Assembly (NCBI RefSeq): GCF_013363755.1 | Contig: NZ_CP054840.1 | Span: 1,667,501-1,731,500 of the forward strand | Direction: 5' to 3' | DNA from: Comamonas antarctica | GTDB lineage: Bacteria > Pseudomonadota > Gammaproteobacteria > Burkholderiales > Burkholderiaceae_C | DNA length: 64,000 nt | In this document: positions 26,368-35,593 of the stretch, piece after piece | How positions within the stretch are numbered: position 1 is the first letter of the stretch | Layout of the letters: each line of letters starts with the position of its first letter | Notes under the pieces: model-generated | The model's input: only the letters and a program-made list of their open reading frames with translations | What the model was told of the DNA's origin: nothing | The model's database searches: none | Translations under genes and position numbers: made by a program

Positions 26368-27165
26368 ATGCCTGATGAAGTGATTGCCAGCCCCTGGGAG
26401 CGGCTGCGCCGGCACACGCCCGCACGCATCGCGCTGGGCCGCAGCGGCATCAGCGTGCCGACGGCCCAGCATCTGGCGTTCCAGCTGGCCCATGCGCAGG
26501 CGCGCGACGCGGTGCATCGGCCGCTCGATGTGCGCGCCGTGGCAGACGCCATCGAAGCGCTGGGCGTGCCGACGCTGCGCGCGCACAGCCAGGCCAGCGA
26601 TCGCGCGGCCTACCTGCAGCGCCCGGACCAGGGCCGCAGGCTCGATACGGCATCGGCCACGGCCCTGGAAGCCGAGCGCCAGGGCCAGCCGCAGGACCTG
26701 TGCATCGTGGTGGCCGACGGATTGTCCGCGCTGGCGGTGGAGCGGCATGCGGCGCCGTTGCTCGCGGCCTTGCTGGCCGAACTGCAGGCCGATATGCGGG
26801 CTTGGCGCCTCACGCCAGCCGTGCTCGTGGAGCAGGGGCGGGTGGCCATAGGCGACGATATCGGCGAGCGCCTGGGCGCGCAGCTGGTGCTGGTGCTGAT
26901 CGGCGAACGCCCGGGCCTGAGTTCGCCCGACAGCCTGGGTCTCTACCTGACCTGGGCGCCGCGGCGCGGCCGCAGCGATGCCGAGCGCAACTGCATCTCC
27001 AACGTGCGGCCCGAGGGCCTGGACTATCCCGGGGCCGCGCGCCGCGCCGCCTGGCTGCTGCGCGCGGCGCGCGAACGCGGGCTCACGGGCGTGATGCTCA
27101 AGGATGAAAGTGCGCCGCTGCCGCGCCTCGCGCATGAGAACGCCTCGGACTTCCGCCTGGCATAG
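26368..27165 (+). CDS. eutC: Ethanolamine ammonia-lyase, small (beta) subunit
   Basis: The 265-residue beta subunit completes the cobalamin enzyme with EutB. Recognisable parts are TPARIALGRSGISVPTAQHLAFQLAHAQARDAVHRPLD at the N-terminus, CIVVADGLSALAVERHA, LVLVLIGERPGLSSPDSLGLYLTWAPRRGRSDAERNCISNVRPEGLDYPGAA. The start MPDEVIASP follows AAGGAGAAG with good spacing. Together with eutB it should allow use of ethanolamine as a nitrogen source. The aldehyde dehydrogenase and permease usually needed are not within view. Confidence 0.95.
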   Translation: MPDEVIASPWERLRRHTPARIALGRSGISVPTAQHLAFQLAHAQARDAVHRPLDVRAVADAIEALGVPTLRAHSQASDRAAYLQRPDQGRRLDTASATALEAERQGQPQDLCIVVADGLSALAVERHAAPLLAALLAELQADMRAWRLTPAVLVEQGRVAIGDDIGERLGAQLVLVLIGERPGLSSPDSLGLYLTWAPRRGRSDAERNCISNVRPEGLDYPGAARRAAWLLRAARERGLTGVMLKDESAPLPRLAHENASDFRLA

Positions 27166-27240
27166 CGGCGCGGGCCGCGGCGGCATGGCGCACCGGCCGA
27201 AGGGCTTTGGCGATGCCAAGATCAGCCATAATTTTGCCCC

Positions 27241-28119
27241 ATGACCAACCCTCACCCGGCGGCCTGCGCCCCATCCGCTCCCGCCCCCGTGCGCCCGGCG
27301 CACTATCTGCGCGTGCTCTCCATTGCCGGCTCGGACAGCGGCGGCGGCGCCGGCATCCAGGCCGACCTCAAGACCTTCAGTGCGCTGGGCTGCTTCGGCA
27401 TGACGGCCATTGCCGCCATCACCGCGCAAAACACCTGCGGCGTGCGCGCGATCCACGCCGTGCCCGCGGAAATGCTCAAGGCGCAGATCGATGCCGTGGT
27501 GCAGGACATCGGCGTCGATGCCGTGAAGATCGGCATGCTGGCCACACCCGAGACGGTGCGCGTGGTGGCCGATGCCATCCGCGCATACAAGCTGCCGCAT
27601 GTGGTGCTCGATCCGGTCATGGTGGCGACCAGCGGCGACCGGCTGATCGCGCCCGAAACCGCCGATGCGCTCAAGAGCGAGCTGTTTCCCCTGGTCGAAC
27701 TGATCACGCCCAACCTGGACGAGGGCGGCTGGCTGCTGGGCCGGCCCATCGACGGCCTCACGGCGCTGGAAAGCGCGGCGCGCGAACTGCTGGCGCTGGG
27801 CGCGCCCGCGGTGCTGCTCAAGGGCGGGCATCTGCCCGGCGACTGGGTCGTGGACCAATTGGTCGACGGCAGCGGGCTGAGCCAGCGCTTCGAGTCGGCG
27901 CGCATCTTGACCCACAACGGCCACGGTACCGGCTGCACCCTGTCATCGGCCATTGCCGCCGAACTGGCCACGGGTGCGCCGCTGGCCGAGGCCGTGGCGC
28001 GCGCGCGCAGCTACATCCTGGGCGCCATTGCCGCCGGCGCCCATGTGCGCACCGGCGCGGGCCATGGCCCGTTGAACCATGGCTATGCGCCGGTGGCGCA
28101 GAAGATCGTCAACCGCTGA
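27241..28119 (+). CDS. thiD: Hydroxymethylpyrimidine/phosphomethylpyrimidine kinase
   Basis: A 292-residue ribokinase-fold enzyme that phosphorylates HMP twice to give HMP-pyrophosphate, the partner substrate of ThiE. Motifs include VLSIAGSDSGGGAGIQADLKTFSALGCFGMTAIAAITAQNT, DAVKIGMLATPETV, VVLDPVMVATSGDRLI and the C-terminal anion hole HNGHGTGCTLSSAIAAELA. It is on the plus strand, separate from the riboswitch-controlled thi operon, and I see no aptamer in its 75-base upstream gap, so it may escape TPP control. The N-terminal ~20 residues (Pro/Ala-rich) exceed the core. Confidence 0.95.
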   Translation: MTNPHPAACAPSAPAPVRPAHYLRVLSIAGSDSGGGAGIQADLKTFSALGCFGMTAIAAITAQNTCGVRAIHAVPAEMLKAQIDAVVQDIGVDAVKIGMLATPETVRVVADAIRAYKLPHVVLDPVMVATSGDRLIAPETADALKSELFPLVELITPNLDEGGWLLGRPIDGLTALESAARELLALGAPAVLLKGGHLPGDWVVDQLVDGSGLSQRFESARILTHNGHGTGCTLSSAIAAELATGAPLAEAVARARSYILGAIAAGAHVRTGAGHGPLNHGYAPVAQKIVNR

Positions 28120-28142
28120 ACTGCGGCCGCGGCTGGCCTGGC

Positions 28143-28607
28143 TTACCAGCCCCAGCCCAGACTGCGTGCCACCCAGCCCTGCTGGCCGTTCTCGCGCCGC
28201 ACCTGGGCCCAGTTGCCGGACTTCTTCAGCGTGCGCACCACTTCATGCTGCTCCAGCCGGGCCACGCGCTTGAATTTCTGGCCCGGACCCGAGCGCAGGT
28301 TGGCGGTGCGCGCGGTGATCACCATGTGCGGCGTCTTGGCGGTCAGCGGCGCATGCACCCAGCCCAGGCTTGACTCGAAATCGCGCACCTTGAGCCATTT
28401 GCCCTGGCGCTGCGTCACCTGCAGGGGGTAGCCCCGGCCCAGTTCCCACAGCGTGGCCGAGCGGGTGCTGGGTTTCTCGCGTACGTTCACCGTGCTGCCC
28501 TTGATGCTGACGAATTCGGCGGCTTGGGCCAGGGTGGGAGCCAGTGCCACGAGGGACAGGCTGGCAGCGGCAAGGAAATGCGAGAAACGGCGGGTCAAAG
28601 ACAGCAC
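28143..28607 (-). CDS. Secreted SH3-domain protein
   Basis: A 154-residue exported protein. The signal peptide MLSLTRRFSHFLAAASLSLVALAPTLAQA ends in A-Q-A. Two bacterial SH3 modules follow: FVSIKGSTVNVREKPSTRSATLWELGRGYPLQVTQRQGKWLKVRDFESSLGWVHAPL and VITARTANLRSGPGQKFKRVARLEQHEVVRTLKKSGNWAQVRRENGQQGWVARSL. Such modules usually bind cell-wall or periplasmic partners, and the ligand is unknown. The GTG at 28607 is chosen because GGAG lies eight bases upstream and it starts exactly at the signal peptide. It converges with thiD. Confidence 0.82.
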   Translation of the reverse strand: MLSLTRRFSHFLAAASLSLVALAPTLAQAAEFVSIKGSTVNVREKPSTRSATLWELGRGYPLQVTQRQGKWLKVRDFESSLGWVHAPLTAKTPHMVITARTANLRSGPGQKFKRVARLEQHEVVRTLKKSGNWAQVRRENGQQGWVARSLGWGW

Positions 28608-28910
28608 GGAAACAGCTCCAATCTCAGAGTCGGGGGGTGGAAAGAGCCTGTGGGAGTGCTGGCTTTGGAGCGAAGTTCCGCGCGACGCCGGAAACCGCGC
28701 GGAATTCGGCATCGCCGGCTCGGCATCGTGCCGTTGCGGCGCCGGCGTGCGCCCGCAAGTCCAGTTACAAACCGAGGCCGCGGGTACGCAGCAAACGGCC
28801 AACTGGATTAGATCCCGGCGTGGAAATGCCCTGAAGTCACCATTGTTACCATCTGGTTACATCGTCCTTTTTCGCTTCCGGTAGGGCTGTGCGTGTCTCC
28901 AGCGCGGGGC
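28608..28910. other. Gene-free gap with a GTTAC direct repeat
   Basis: This 303-base stretch upstream of the SH3 gene shows no convincing ORF. At 28845-28860 the half-site GTTAC occurs twice with an 11-base period (GTTAC-CATCTG-GTTAC), which on the other strand resembles GTAAC-N6-GTAAC, the style bound by OmpR/CpxR-type regulators. It is more than 230 bases from the SH3 start, so a link is uncertain. Confidence 0.3.
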
Positions 28911-29057
28911 TCAATGCGAGCCGCGTGCCGGCCGCGGATCTTCGATCGGCGGGGCTGTCGCCGGGCTGGGCGGAGGATCTCCAATCGGTGTCTCCTCCGG
29001 GCCGGCGGGTGGAGGGGGGGCAGGAGTCGGCGGATCGGTGGGCTGCGGACGGTGCAT
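28911..29057 (-). CDS. Small proline-rich protein
   Basis: A 48-residue reading frame, MHRPQPTDPPTP... ending PIEDPRPARGSH. About a third of the residues are proline, arranged as PPTPAPPPPAGPEETPIGDPPPSPATAPP. No domain is recognised. AAGGA lies seven bases before the ATG at 29057. Short Pro-rich proteins of this type occur in related genomes in my recollection, but I cannot verify that here. An ATG 14 codons upstream has no ribosome-binding site. GC-rich DNA easily yields proline-rich frames, so this remains uncertain. Confidence 0.45.
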   Translation of the reverse strand: MHRPQPTDPPTPAPPPPAGPEETPIGDPPPSPATAPPIEDPRPARGSH

Positions 29058-29178
29058 GCGAACTTCCTTTTCACTGTCTGGTTTCACCCTGCCCACCATA
29101 CAGCGCCGGTTGCAAATCCCGGATGTAAATGAAACCGGTTGAAACTTACGTTGACGTTACTCGACAGACGGCAGTCCG

Positions 29179-29194
29179 GTCTGTTAGAACAGAC
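29179..29194. promoter_or_regulatory. 16-base palindrome, possible operator
   Basis: GTCTGTT-AG-AACAGAC is a perfect inverted repeat in a locally AT-richer region, 60 bases before the TTG start at 29255. Its position between the divergent small gene (ATG at 29057) and the gene at 29255 suits a repressor operator. No regulator gene is adjacent. Confidence 0.35.
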
Positions 29195-29254
29195 GCACTG
29201 ACGACTATTCGTAACCCACTGGGGCGAAATCGGCTTACATATCAGGAGGTCAGA

Positions 29255-29698
29255 TTGTTTTACGAGTTCGAGCGCCGTGCAGTCGCCTTCCTCAAGCGTG
29301 TCGAGGCCATGGAGCCCTGTGCTTCGCGCCAGCAGGCCTATGAAAGCCTGCTCAAACACTGGCACGCGGTCGAATCCAGCTACCACGACGACAAAGACTA
29401 CCTCGATGCGCTGCTGCACAAGACCATGTCGGAAGAAAACGACTGGCATTGCCTCGACAGCAACCCCTGCTACTGGCAAAGCCCCAAGGTGCCGCAGCTG
29501 CGCATCTATGTGCATGACGATGGCGCCATCGTGATCCAGCGTCTGGGCGGCACGCGCGAAGGGCGTATTCTGTTTGCGCTCAATTCTGCCCAGCCCGCGT
29601 TCCATCCCGCCAGGCCGGCGCAGGAAATCACCGGCTTTGCCAGCGCCGTGCAGACTGCGGCCATGCCGCGGCCAGAAAAATCCCTCTCCAAGCTGTAG
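29255..29698 (+). CDS. Conserved-looking hypothetical protein
   Basis: A 147-residue soluble protein without a recognised domain. The N-terminal half is helical and charged (YEFERRAVAFLKRVEAMEPCASRQQAYESLLKHWHAVESSYHDDKDYLDALLHKTMSEENDWHCL). The C-terminal half has short strands (VPQLRIYVHDDGAIVIQRLGGTREGRILFAL). The TTG at 29255 is preferred because the near-perfect AGGAGGT lies four bases upstream; an ATG at 29129 lacks a good site and would place the palindrome inside the gene. Codon use looks ordinary. Function unknown. Confidence 0.65.
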   Translation: MFYEFERRAVAFLKRVEAMEPCASRQQAYESLLKHWHAVESSYHDDKDYLDALLHKTMSEENDWHCLDSNPCYWQSPKVPQLRIYVHDDGAIVIQRLGGTREGRILFALNSAQPAFHPARPAQEITGFASAVQTAAMPRPEKSLSKL

Positions 29699-29811
29699 GC
29701 AGCGTCCGCGGCTTCAGCGCGGGACTACGCAGCAGCCGTCTCAACTGTCTCCGCCGCCGCGCCCACGGCGTTATTTTTGGGGCTTTCTTTCAATGCCTCC
29801 AGGAGGATTCC

Positions 29812-30051
29812 ATGGAAAAGAGCGTCAAGGAATACGTGCACGAACTGATCACCTATGACGATTCGCGCGCCAGCGCCCCGTATGAGCACTGCACCACGGC
29901 CGTGCTGGGCGCGGGTCTGCTTCTGTGCGCGCTGCGCGCCCATGGCCGCGGCCGCGCAGTGCTGCACGCGACGCTGGCCGGCATGCTGCTGGCGCGCGCC
30001 GCGGCGGGCACCGACGGTTTGCGCAAATGGGCCGACGCGCCGCGTCCCTGA
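29812..30051 (+). CDS. Small protein with a hydrophobic segment, unknown
   Basis: A 79-residue protein starting MEKSVKEYVHELITYDDSRAS and preceded by a strong AGGAGG at ideal spacing, which supports translation. The middle (TAVLGAGLLLCALRAHGRGRAVLHATLAGMLLARAAAG) has two short hydrophobic stretches split by a basic loop, suggesting a hairpin in the membrane. No family is recognised with confidence. A terminator follows 20 bases after the stop. Confidence 0.6.
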   Translation: MEKSVKEYVHELITYDDSRASAPYEHCTTAVLGAGLLLCALRAHGRGRAVLHATLAGMLLARAAAGTDGLRKWADAPRP

Positions 30052-30071
30052 TTCGCGCCGCTGAAACGCAA

Positions 30072-30097
30072 AAAAGCGGCCGAGGCCGCTTCTTTTG
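30072..30097. terminator. Bidirectional intrinsic terminator
   Basis: The stem AAGCGGC / GCCGCTT with a four-base loop has an A-run on its left and TTCTTTT on its right. It can end both the small-protein transcript (plus) and the selO-to-ppi transcript (minus), as the two converge here. Confidence 0.75.
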
Positions 30098-30126
30098 CAT
30101 TGGCGCAGCGCAGGCGCTGGCCGGTC

Positions 30127-30912
30127 TTACTCGACCTTGGCCTTGGCGCGCAGCCCTTCCTGGAATTGCATCAGCTTTTGCTGTTCCAGTTGCTGGGCCA
30201 CTTGCGGCTTGACGTCTTCGAGCTTGGGCAGTTCGGCCTGGCGCGTGTCGTCCAGGCGGATCACGTGATAGCCGAACTGGCTCTTCACGGGCGTCTGGGT
30301 GTAGCTGCCCTTTTGCAGCTTGATCATGGCTTCGGTGAACTCGGGCACGAAGCTGTTGGCATTGGCCCAGTCGAGGTCGCCGCCGCGGGCGCCCGATCCA
30401 GGGTCCTTGGACTGCTTCTTGGCGATCTCGGCGAAGTTGCCGCCCTTCTTCAGCGAGGCGATGATGGCCTTGGCTTCGTTCTCGGTGGGCACCAGGATGT
30501 GGCTGGCGCGGTATTCCTGGCCCTGGTTGGCGGCCACGAACTTGTCGTACTCGGCCTTGATCTCGGCGTCGGTGACCGGGTTCTTCTTCTTGAAGTCCTC
30601 GAACAGCTCGCGAATCAGCACGGTCTGGCGTGCGAGTTCCATCTGCGACTTGTATTCGGGCGAGGCTTCGAGGCCCAGGCGGTGGGCTTCCTGCATGAAG
30701 ACTTCACGCGCAATGACTTCTTCCTTGATCTGTCCTTCGATCTCGGGAGAGATGGGGCGGCCCGAGCGCTCGATCTGCTGCTTGAGGATTTCCACGCGTT
30801 CCTTGGGAACGGGCTTGCCGTTGACCACGGCCAGGTTTTGCGCCGCAGCGCCAAAGGCAGCGCCACCCAGGACGGCAGCCGTCACCAGGCTGGACAGGAT
30901 CTGTTTATTCAT
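30127..30912 (-). CDS. Periplasmic parvulin-type peptidyl-prolyl isomerase
   Basis: A 261-residue exported foldase. The signal peptide is MNKQILSSLVTAAVLGGAAFGAAA. An N-terminal helical SurA/PpiC-like chaperone region follows (PISPEIEGQIKEEVIAREVFMQEAHRLGLEASPEYKSQM). The parvulin domain is ASHILVPTENEAKAIIASLKKGGNFAEIAKKQSKDPGSGARGGDLDW ... FVPEFTEAMIKLQKG ... KSQFGYHVIRLDD. It assists folding of secreted and outer-membrane proteins. It is last in the selO-msrB-yciB-bolA series, 74 bases after bolA. Confidence 0.92.
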   Translation of the reverse strand: MNKQILSSLVTAAVLGGAAFGAAAQNLAVVNGKPVPKERVEILKQQIERSGRPISPEIEGQIKEEVIAREVFMQEAHRLGLEASPEYKSQMELARQTVLIRELFEDFKKKNPVTDAEIKAEYDKFVAANQGQEYRASHILVPTENEAKAIIASLKKGGNFAEIAKKQSKDPGSGARGGDLDWANANSFVPEFTEAMIKLQKGSYTQTPVKSQFGYHVIRLDDTRQAELPKLEDVKPQVAQQLEQQKLMQFQEGLRAKAKVE

Positions 30913-30986
30913 GCGAGATTCCGAAAGAAAAATAAGAGACGTTTGTTGTCTTCAACCTTGCCATGCAGCTTCAGGCATGCATGTCG

Positions 30987-31259
30987 TCAAAGCGCTTCAA
31001 TGGCGATGGCATGAACACCCTGGTCAATGAAGTCTTGCAGCGCATCATACACAAGGCGATGGCGTGCAATGCGCGTGCGGCCCGCAAATTCCGGCGTGGC
31101 GATGCGCACCCGGAAATGCGTGCCGAAACCGGTGCCGTTGGCGCCCGCATGGCCGGCATGCAGGCCGCTTTCATCGATGACTTCGAGCTGCGTGGGCGCC
31201 AGGCGCGCGCGCAGCGCGGCCTCCATGGCGGCCGCGCTGATGGAGGGCAGCGCGCTCAT
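30987..31259 (-). CDS. bolA: BolA family protein
   Basis: The 90-residue protein has the BolA fold: [30 protein letters not shown], then [44 protein letters not shown] with the conserved helix-turn-helix-like end and a C-terminal His. BolA proteins pair with monothiol glutaredoxins in iron-sulfur handling and affect cell shape and stress response. The ATG overlaps the yciB stop codon in ATGA (31256-31259), showing translational coupling. The yciB-bolA-ppiC order is common in Burkholderiales in my experience. Confidence 0.9.
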   Translation of the reverse strand: MSALPSISAAAMEAALRARLAPTQLEVIDESGLHAGHAGANGTGFGTHFRVRIATPEFAGRTRIARHRLVYDALQDFIDQGVHAIAIEAL

Positions 31260-31819
31260 GGCAGTTCCTTGGGCGCGGCCGCTTCGGCGGTGTCGTCCTT
31301 GAGGTAGCGGCTCAGGTACAGCGCCTGGGCAATCACGAACACCAGCATCAGGCCCAGGCCGCCAAACAGCTTGAAGTTGACCCAGGTGTCGGTGTCGAAG
31401 TGGAAGGCGATCCAGAGGTTGAGCGCGCCCATCACGGCAAAGAAAGCGGTCCACGCCCAGTTGAGCTTGAGCCACACCGCTTCGGGCAGCTGCAGCTGCG
31501 CGCCCATGACCGAGCGCAGCAGGTTCTTGCCAAAGATCAGTTGGCCGAACAGCAGCGCGCCGCCCATGAGCCAGTACAGCACCGTGGGCTTCCACTTGAT
31601 GAAGGTTTCGCTCTCGGCCAGCAGCGTCGCGCCGCCGAACAGCACGATCACGCCCAGGCTGACCCATTGCATGGGCTCGACCCGGCCGTTGCGGATGCGC
31701 AGGTAGGCGATCTGCACCACCGTGGCGGCAATCGCCACGGCAGTGGCGGCATAGATTCCCCAGACCTTGAAGGCCACAAAGAACAGGATGATGGGGAAGA
31801 AGTCGATCAGGAGTTTCAT
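31256..31819 (-). CDS. yciB: Septation protein A (YciB/IspZ family)
   Basis: The 187-residue inner-membrane protein has about five hydrophobic helices, beginning [40 protein letters not shown]. The family signatures are [45 protein letters not shown] and [16 protein letters not shown]. The family is linked to septation and cell-envelope integrity. Its stop overlaps the bolA start by four bases. Length is normal. Confidence 0.93.
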   Translation of the reverse strand: MKLLIDFFPIILFFVAFKVWGIYAATAVAIAATVVQIAYLRIRNGRVEPMQWVSLGVIVLFGGATLLAESETFIKWKPTVLYWLMGGALLFGQLIFGKNLLRSVMGAQLQLPEAVWLKLNWAWTAFFAVMGALNLWIAFHFDTDTWVNFKLFGGLGLMLVFVIAQALYLSRYLKDDTAEAAAPKELP

Positions 31820-31878
31820 GGGGCTCGCGGGCCAAGGAACAAAAGGGCAGGGCCGCTGCGGTCACAGCGGCCCGGGGT

Positions 31879-32292
31879 TCAGGACGTGCTGGGCGTGAAG
31901 TCCAGCGACGCCGAGTTCATGCAGTAGCGCAGGCCCGTGGGCTGCGGGCCGTCTTCGAACACATGGCCCAGGTGGGCGCCGCACTCGGCGCAGACGGTTT
32001 CGGTGCGTGTCATGCCATGGCTGTGATCGATGATCTCGCGGATGGTTCCAGGAATGGCCTGCGAAAAGCTGGGCCAGCCGCAACCGGCGTCGAACTTGGT
32101 GCCCGAGGCAAACAGCTTGGCGCCGCAGCAGATGCAGTGGTAGCTGCCGTCGGCCCAGTGCTGCTCGTACTTGCCGGTGTAGGGGCGCTCGGTGGCCGCG
32201 TGGCGCGTGATCTGGTAGGCGCCGGGTTCGGCGCCCTTTTCCTGGAGCACGGCATGCCACTGGGCGTCGGTTTTCTGGGTAGGAAAGCTCAT
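31879..32292 (-). CDS. msrB: Peptide-methionine (R)-S-oxide reductase
   Basis: The 137-residue MsrB reduces methionine-R-sulfoxide in proteins. Zinc ligands are two CxxC pairs: CICCGAKLF and [10 protein letters not shown]. The catalytic Cys lies in [13 protein letters not shown] near the C-terminus, and [11 protein letters not shown] is the substrate-loop signature. There is no signal peptide, so it is cytoplasmic. Its ATG overlaps the selO stop codon (ATGA at 32289-32292), so translation of the two is coupled, consistent with a shared role in redox stress. Confidence 0.95.
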   Translation of the reverse strand: MSFPTQKTDAQWHAVLQEKGAEPGAYQITRHAATERPYTGKYEQHWADGSYHCICCGAKLFASGTKFDAGCGWPSFSQAIPGTIREIIDHSHGMTRTETVCAECGAHLGHVFEDGPQPTGLRYCMNSASLDFTPSTS

Positions 32293-33782
32293 GATGAACA
32301 GCTGATGGCGATGGATGAGGCCCATTCTGGCGCAAATCCGGACCACTGCGTGTGTTCCGGATGGATCTCGTAGGGACGTTCGAGCACCTGCTGCAGTTGC
32401 TCCAGCACGCTGAAGTCGCCATCCTGGGCGGCGCGGATGGCCAGTTCGCCCAGGTGGTTGCGCAGCACATAGCGCGGGTTGCTGGTGCGCATGACCGCGA
32501 CGGCGCTGGCGCCATCGGTCTGCACCAGGCGCGCCGAATAGCCGCGCAGCCAGTCGTCCCAGCCCTCGCGGTCGAGAAACAGGTCGCGCACGGGCGTGAA
32601 ATCGCCGCTGTCGACGGCGTCCGTGAGGCGCAGCCAGAACACCGTGTAGTCGACGCGGTTGGCGGCCAGCAGGCCCAGCAGCTGCTCGACCAGCGCGCCG
32701 TCGCTGTCGCTGTGCTGCGCGTCGTCCTGGCGGTACACCAGGCCCAGCTTGGCGCGCATGCGCGTGAGAAAGGCCAGTGCGTAGCGGGATTTGTAGACCG
32801 CGAGCGCGGCCAGCGCCGCTTCCTCGTCTTCGATCAGCGGCAGCAGGGCCTGGGCCAGGCAGAACAGGTTCCAGTAGGCGACCTGCGGCTGGCGGTTGAA
32901 CGCATAGCGGCCCTGGGCGTCGCTGTGGTTGCAGATATGCCCCGGGTCGAAGGTGTCGAGAAACTGGAACGGGCCGTAATCGATGGTCAGGCCCAGGATG
33001 CTCATGTTGTCGGTATTCATCACGCCATGGCAGAAACCCACGGCCTGCCATTGCGCCAGCAGCTCCGCCGTGCGCTCGCTCACCGCCTGCAGCAGCGCGG
33101 CGTAGGGCGTGGCGTCGGCGCGGCAGCCCGGGTAGTAGCGGTCGATCACGTAATCGGCCAGCGCGCGCAGTTCGGGCTGCATGTCGCGCGCGGCGAAATG
33201 CTCGAAATGGCCGAAGCGGATGAAGCTGGGCGCGAGGCGCGTGACCACGGCCGCGGTTTCCAGCGTCTCGCGCCGCACCGGCAGCGGCGAGCCGGTCACG
33301 CACAGCGCGCGCGTGGTCGGGATGCCCAACGCGTGCATGGCCTCGCTGCAGAGGAACTCGCGGATGCTCGAGCGCAGCACGGCGCGGCCGTCGCCACCGC
33401 GCGAGTAGGGCGTGCGGCCCGCGCCCTTGAGCTGGATTTCCATGCCTTGCGCGGTTTCGCCCAGCAAGATCGCGCGCCCGTCGCCAAGCTGCCCGGCCCA
33501 GACGCCGAACTGGTGGCCGCTGTAGACGGTGGCCATCGGCTGGCTGCCCGCGAGCAACTGGTTGCCGCTCAGCGCCTGCAGCGCCTCGTCGCTGTGCAGC
33601 CAGCCGGGCGGCAGCGCCAGCAAGCGGGCCGCGGACGCGCTGGTGCCCACCCAATGGGGCGTGGGCACGGGCGTGGGTTGCAACGCGGTGAAGAACGCCG
33701 GGCCCAGCGCGGCAAAGCCGGGCTGCCAGCCCCAGTCGGGACGCGCGGCGGGATCGGAGTGGGCGGGGTCGAGCGAATTCAT
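32289..33782 (-). CDS. selO: Protein adenylyltransferase SelO (YdiU family)
   Basis: A 497-residue SelO pseudokinase, which transfers AMP from ATP to Ser/Thr/Tyr of protein substrates and is linked to redox control. Signatures include [89 protein letters not shown] and the C-terminal [11 protein letters not shown]. It ends ...ISCSS, where the antepenultimate Cys corresponds to the selenocysteine of eukaryotic SelO. The start at 33782 ([10 protein letters not shown]) gives family-typical length; earlier in-frame ATGs at 33830 and 33860 are possible. Its stop overlaps the msrB start. Confidence 0.94.
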   Translation of the reverse strand: MNSLDPAHSDPAARPDWGWQPGFAALGPAFFTALQPTPVPTPHWVGTSASAARLLALPPGWLHSDEALQALSGNQLLAGSQPMATVYSGHQFGVWAGQLGDGRAILLGETAQGMEIQLKGAGRTPYSRGGDGRAVLRSSIREFLCSEAMHALGIPTTRALCVTGSPLPVRRETLETAAVVTRLAPSFIRFGHFEHFAARDMQPELRALADYVIDRYYPGCRADATPYAALLQAVSERTAELLAQWQAVGFCHGVMNTDNMSILGLTIDYGPFQFLDTFDPGHICNHSDAQGRYAFNRQPQVAYWNLFCLAQALLPLIEDEEAALAALAVYKSRYALAFLTRMRAKLGLVYRQDDAQHSDSDGALVEQLLGLLAANRVDYTVFWLRLTDAVDSGDFTPVRDLFLDREGWDDWLRGYSARLVQTDGASAVAVMRTSNPRYVLRNHLGELAIRAAQDGDFSVLEQLQQVLERPYEIHPEHTQWSGFAPEWASSIAISCSS

Positions 33783-33929
33783 GCCGGGATTGTCACCCAC
33801 GGCGTTCAGCCCGGGCGCGTGTCGGGCCATCGCCGCATTGCCCGCGCGCCTTGGTGACACTCCGCTGGCCCGAGGTCAAAATGGCACGTTAGGATGAATG
33901 GATAAAACCTGAGTACTAGGAGACCACCC

Positions 33930-35567
33930 ATGTTGGGACTGATGCAAAGCCAACCGCTGCTGATTTCATCGCTGATCGATTTTGCCGCGCGCCACCACGG
34001 CGATGCCGAGATCGTCTCGCGCCGCGTCGAAGGCGATATCCACCGCTATACCTACCGCGATCTGTCGGCGCGCTCCAAGCAGCTCGCCAACGCCATCGAG
34101 GCCATGGGCGTGGCGCACGGCGCGCGCGTGGCCAGCCTGGCGTGGAACGGCTACCGCCACATGGAGATGTATTTCGGCGTGAGCGGCGCGGGCCGCGTGC
34201 TCCATACCATCAATCCGCGCCTGCATCCCGATCAGATCGCGTGGATCGTGGGCCATGCCGAGGACCAGGTGCTGTGCTTCGACCTCACTTTCCTGCCGCT
34301 GGTGCAGGCCGTGCATGCGCGCTGCCCCACGGTGCGCCAGTGGGTGGCACTGTGCGACGCCGACCGGCTGCCCGCGGACTCGGGCATTCCCGGCCTGATC
34401 AGCTACGAGGACTGGATCGGCGCGCAATCGGCGGAGTACGACTGGCCGCAGTTCGACGAGAACACCGCCTCGAGCATGTGCTACACCAGCGGCACCACGG
34501 GCAACCCCAAGGCCGCGCTCTACAGCCACCGCTCGACCACGCTGCACGCCTACGCGGCGGCGCTGCCCGACGTCATGGACCTGTCGGCGCGCGACTCGGT
34601 GCTGCCGGTGGTGCCGATGTTCCACGTCAATGCCTGGGGCGTGCCCTATTCGGCGGCGCTCACCGGCGCCAAGGTGGTCTATCCCGGCCCGGCGCTCGAC
34701 GGCAAGTCGCTCTACGAGCTGATCGAGGCCGAGAGCGTGACCTATGCCGCGGGCGTGCCCACCATCTGGCAGATGCTGCTGGGCTACATGCAGCCCAAGC
34801 ATCTGCGCTTCAGCACCCTCCAGCGCACCGTCATCGGCGGCTCCGCATGCCCGCCGGCGATGATCACCACCTTCCAGAACCTGGGTGTCGAGGTGCTGCA
34901 TGCCTGGGGCATGACCGAGATGAGCCCGCTGGGCACGCTCAGCACGCTCAAGAACAAGCACCAGGACCTGCCTGAAGAGGAGAAGATGAAGATCCGGCAA
35001 AAGCAGGGCCGGGCCATCTATGGCGTGGACATGAAGATCGTCGGCGACGGGGGCAAGGAGCAGCCCTGGGACGGCAGGAGCTATGGCGACCTGCTGGTGC
35101 GCGGGCCCTGGATCATCGACAGCTATTTCAAGGGCGAAGGCAGCCCGCTGGTCTATGACGAGCAGGGCCGCGGCTGGTTTCCGACGGGCGATGTCGCGAC
35201 CATCGATCCCGACGGCTACATGCAGATCACCGACCGCAGCAAGGACGTGATCAAGTCCGGCGGCGAATGGATCAGCTCGATCGACATCGAGAACATCGCG
35301 ATGGCGCATCCGGCCGTGGCCATGGCCGCCTGCATCGGCATGAGCCACCCCAAATGGGACGAGCGCCCGATCGTGGCCGTGGCGCTCAAGCCCGGCGCGC
35401 AGGTGAGCCGCGAGGAACTGCTGAAGTTCTACGAAGGCAAGACCGCCAAGTGGCAGATTCCCGATGACGTGGTGTTCGTCGACGCGATTCCGCTGGGGGC
35501 GACGGGCAAGATGCTCAAGACGCGCCTGCGCGAGCAACTGGCGGACTACCAGCTGCCTGGTCTTTGA
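33930..35567 (+). CDS. Medium/long-chain acyl-CoA synthetase (AMP-forming)
   Basis: A 545-residue ANL-superfamily ligase that activates a carboxylic acid through an acyl-AMP to the CoA thioester. Motifs are the P-loop-like [18 protein letters not shown], the acyl-binding [29 protein letters not shown], the hinge [34 protein letters not shown] and the catalytic Lys near [13 protein letters not shown]. This style resembles fatty-acid ligases such as AlkK/FadD3-type enzymes, but chain length is not determinable. GGAGA precedes the ATG. It is divergent from selO and followed by a strong terminator. Confidence 0.9.
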   Translation: MLGLMQSQPLLISSLIDFAARHHGDAEIVSRRVEGDIHRYTYRDLSARSKQLANAIEAMGVAHGARVASLAWNGYRHMEMYFGVSGAGRVLHTINPRLHPDQIAWIVGHAEDQVLCFDLTFLPLVQAVHARCPTVRQWVALCDADRLPADSGIPGLISYEDWIGAQSAEYDWPQFDENTASSMCYTSGTTGNPKAALYSHRSTTLHAYAAALPDVMDLSARDSVLPVVPMFHVNAWGVPYSAALTGAKVVYPGPALDGKSLYELIEAESVTYAAGVPTIWQMLLGYMQPKHLRFSTLQRTVIGGSACPPAMITTFQNLGVEVLHAWGMTEMSPLGTLSTLKNKHQDLPEEEKMKIRQKQGRAIYGVDMKIVGDGGKEQPWDGRSYGDLLVRGPWIIDSYFKGEGSPLVYDEQGRGWFPTGDVATIDPDGYMQITDRSKDVIKSGGEWISSIDIENIAMAHPAVAMAACIGMSHPKWDERPIVAVALKPGAQVSREELLKFYEGKTAKWQIPDDVVFVDAIPLGATGKMLKTRLREQLADYQLPGL

Positions 35568-35593
35568 TTCCCGCGCCTCGTGCTTGCAAGCAA

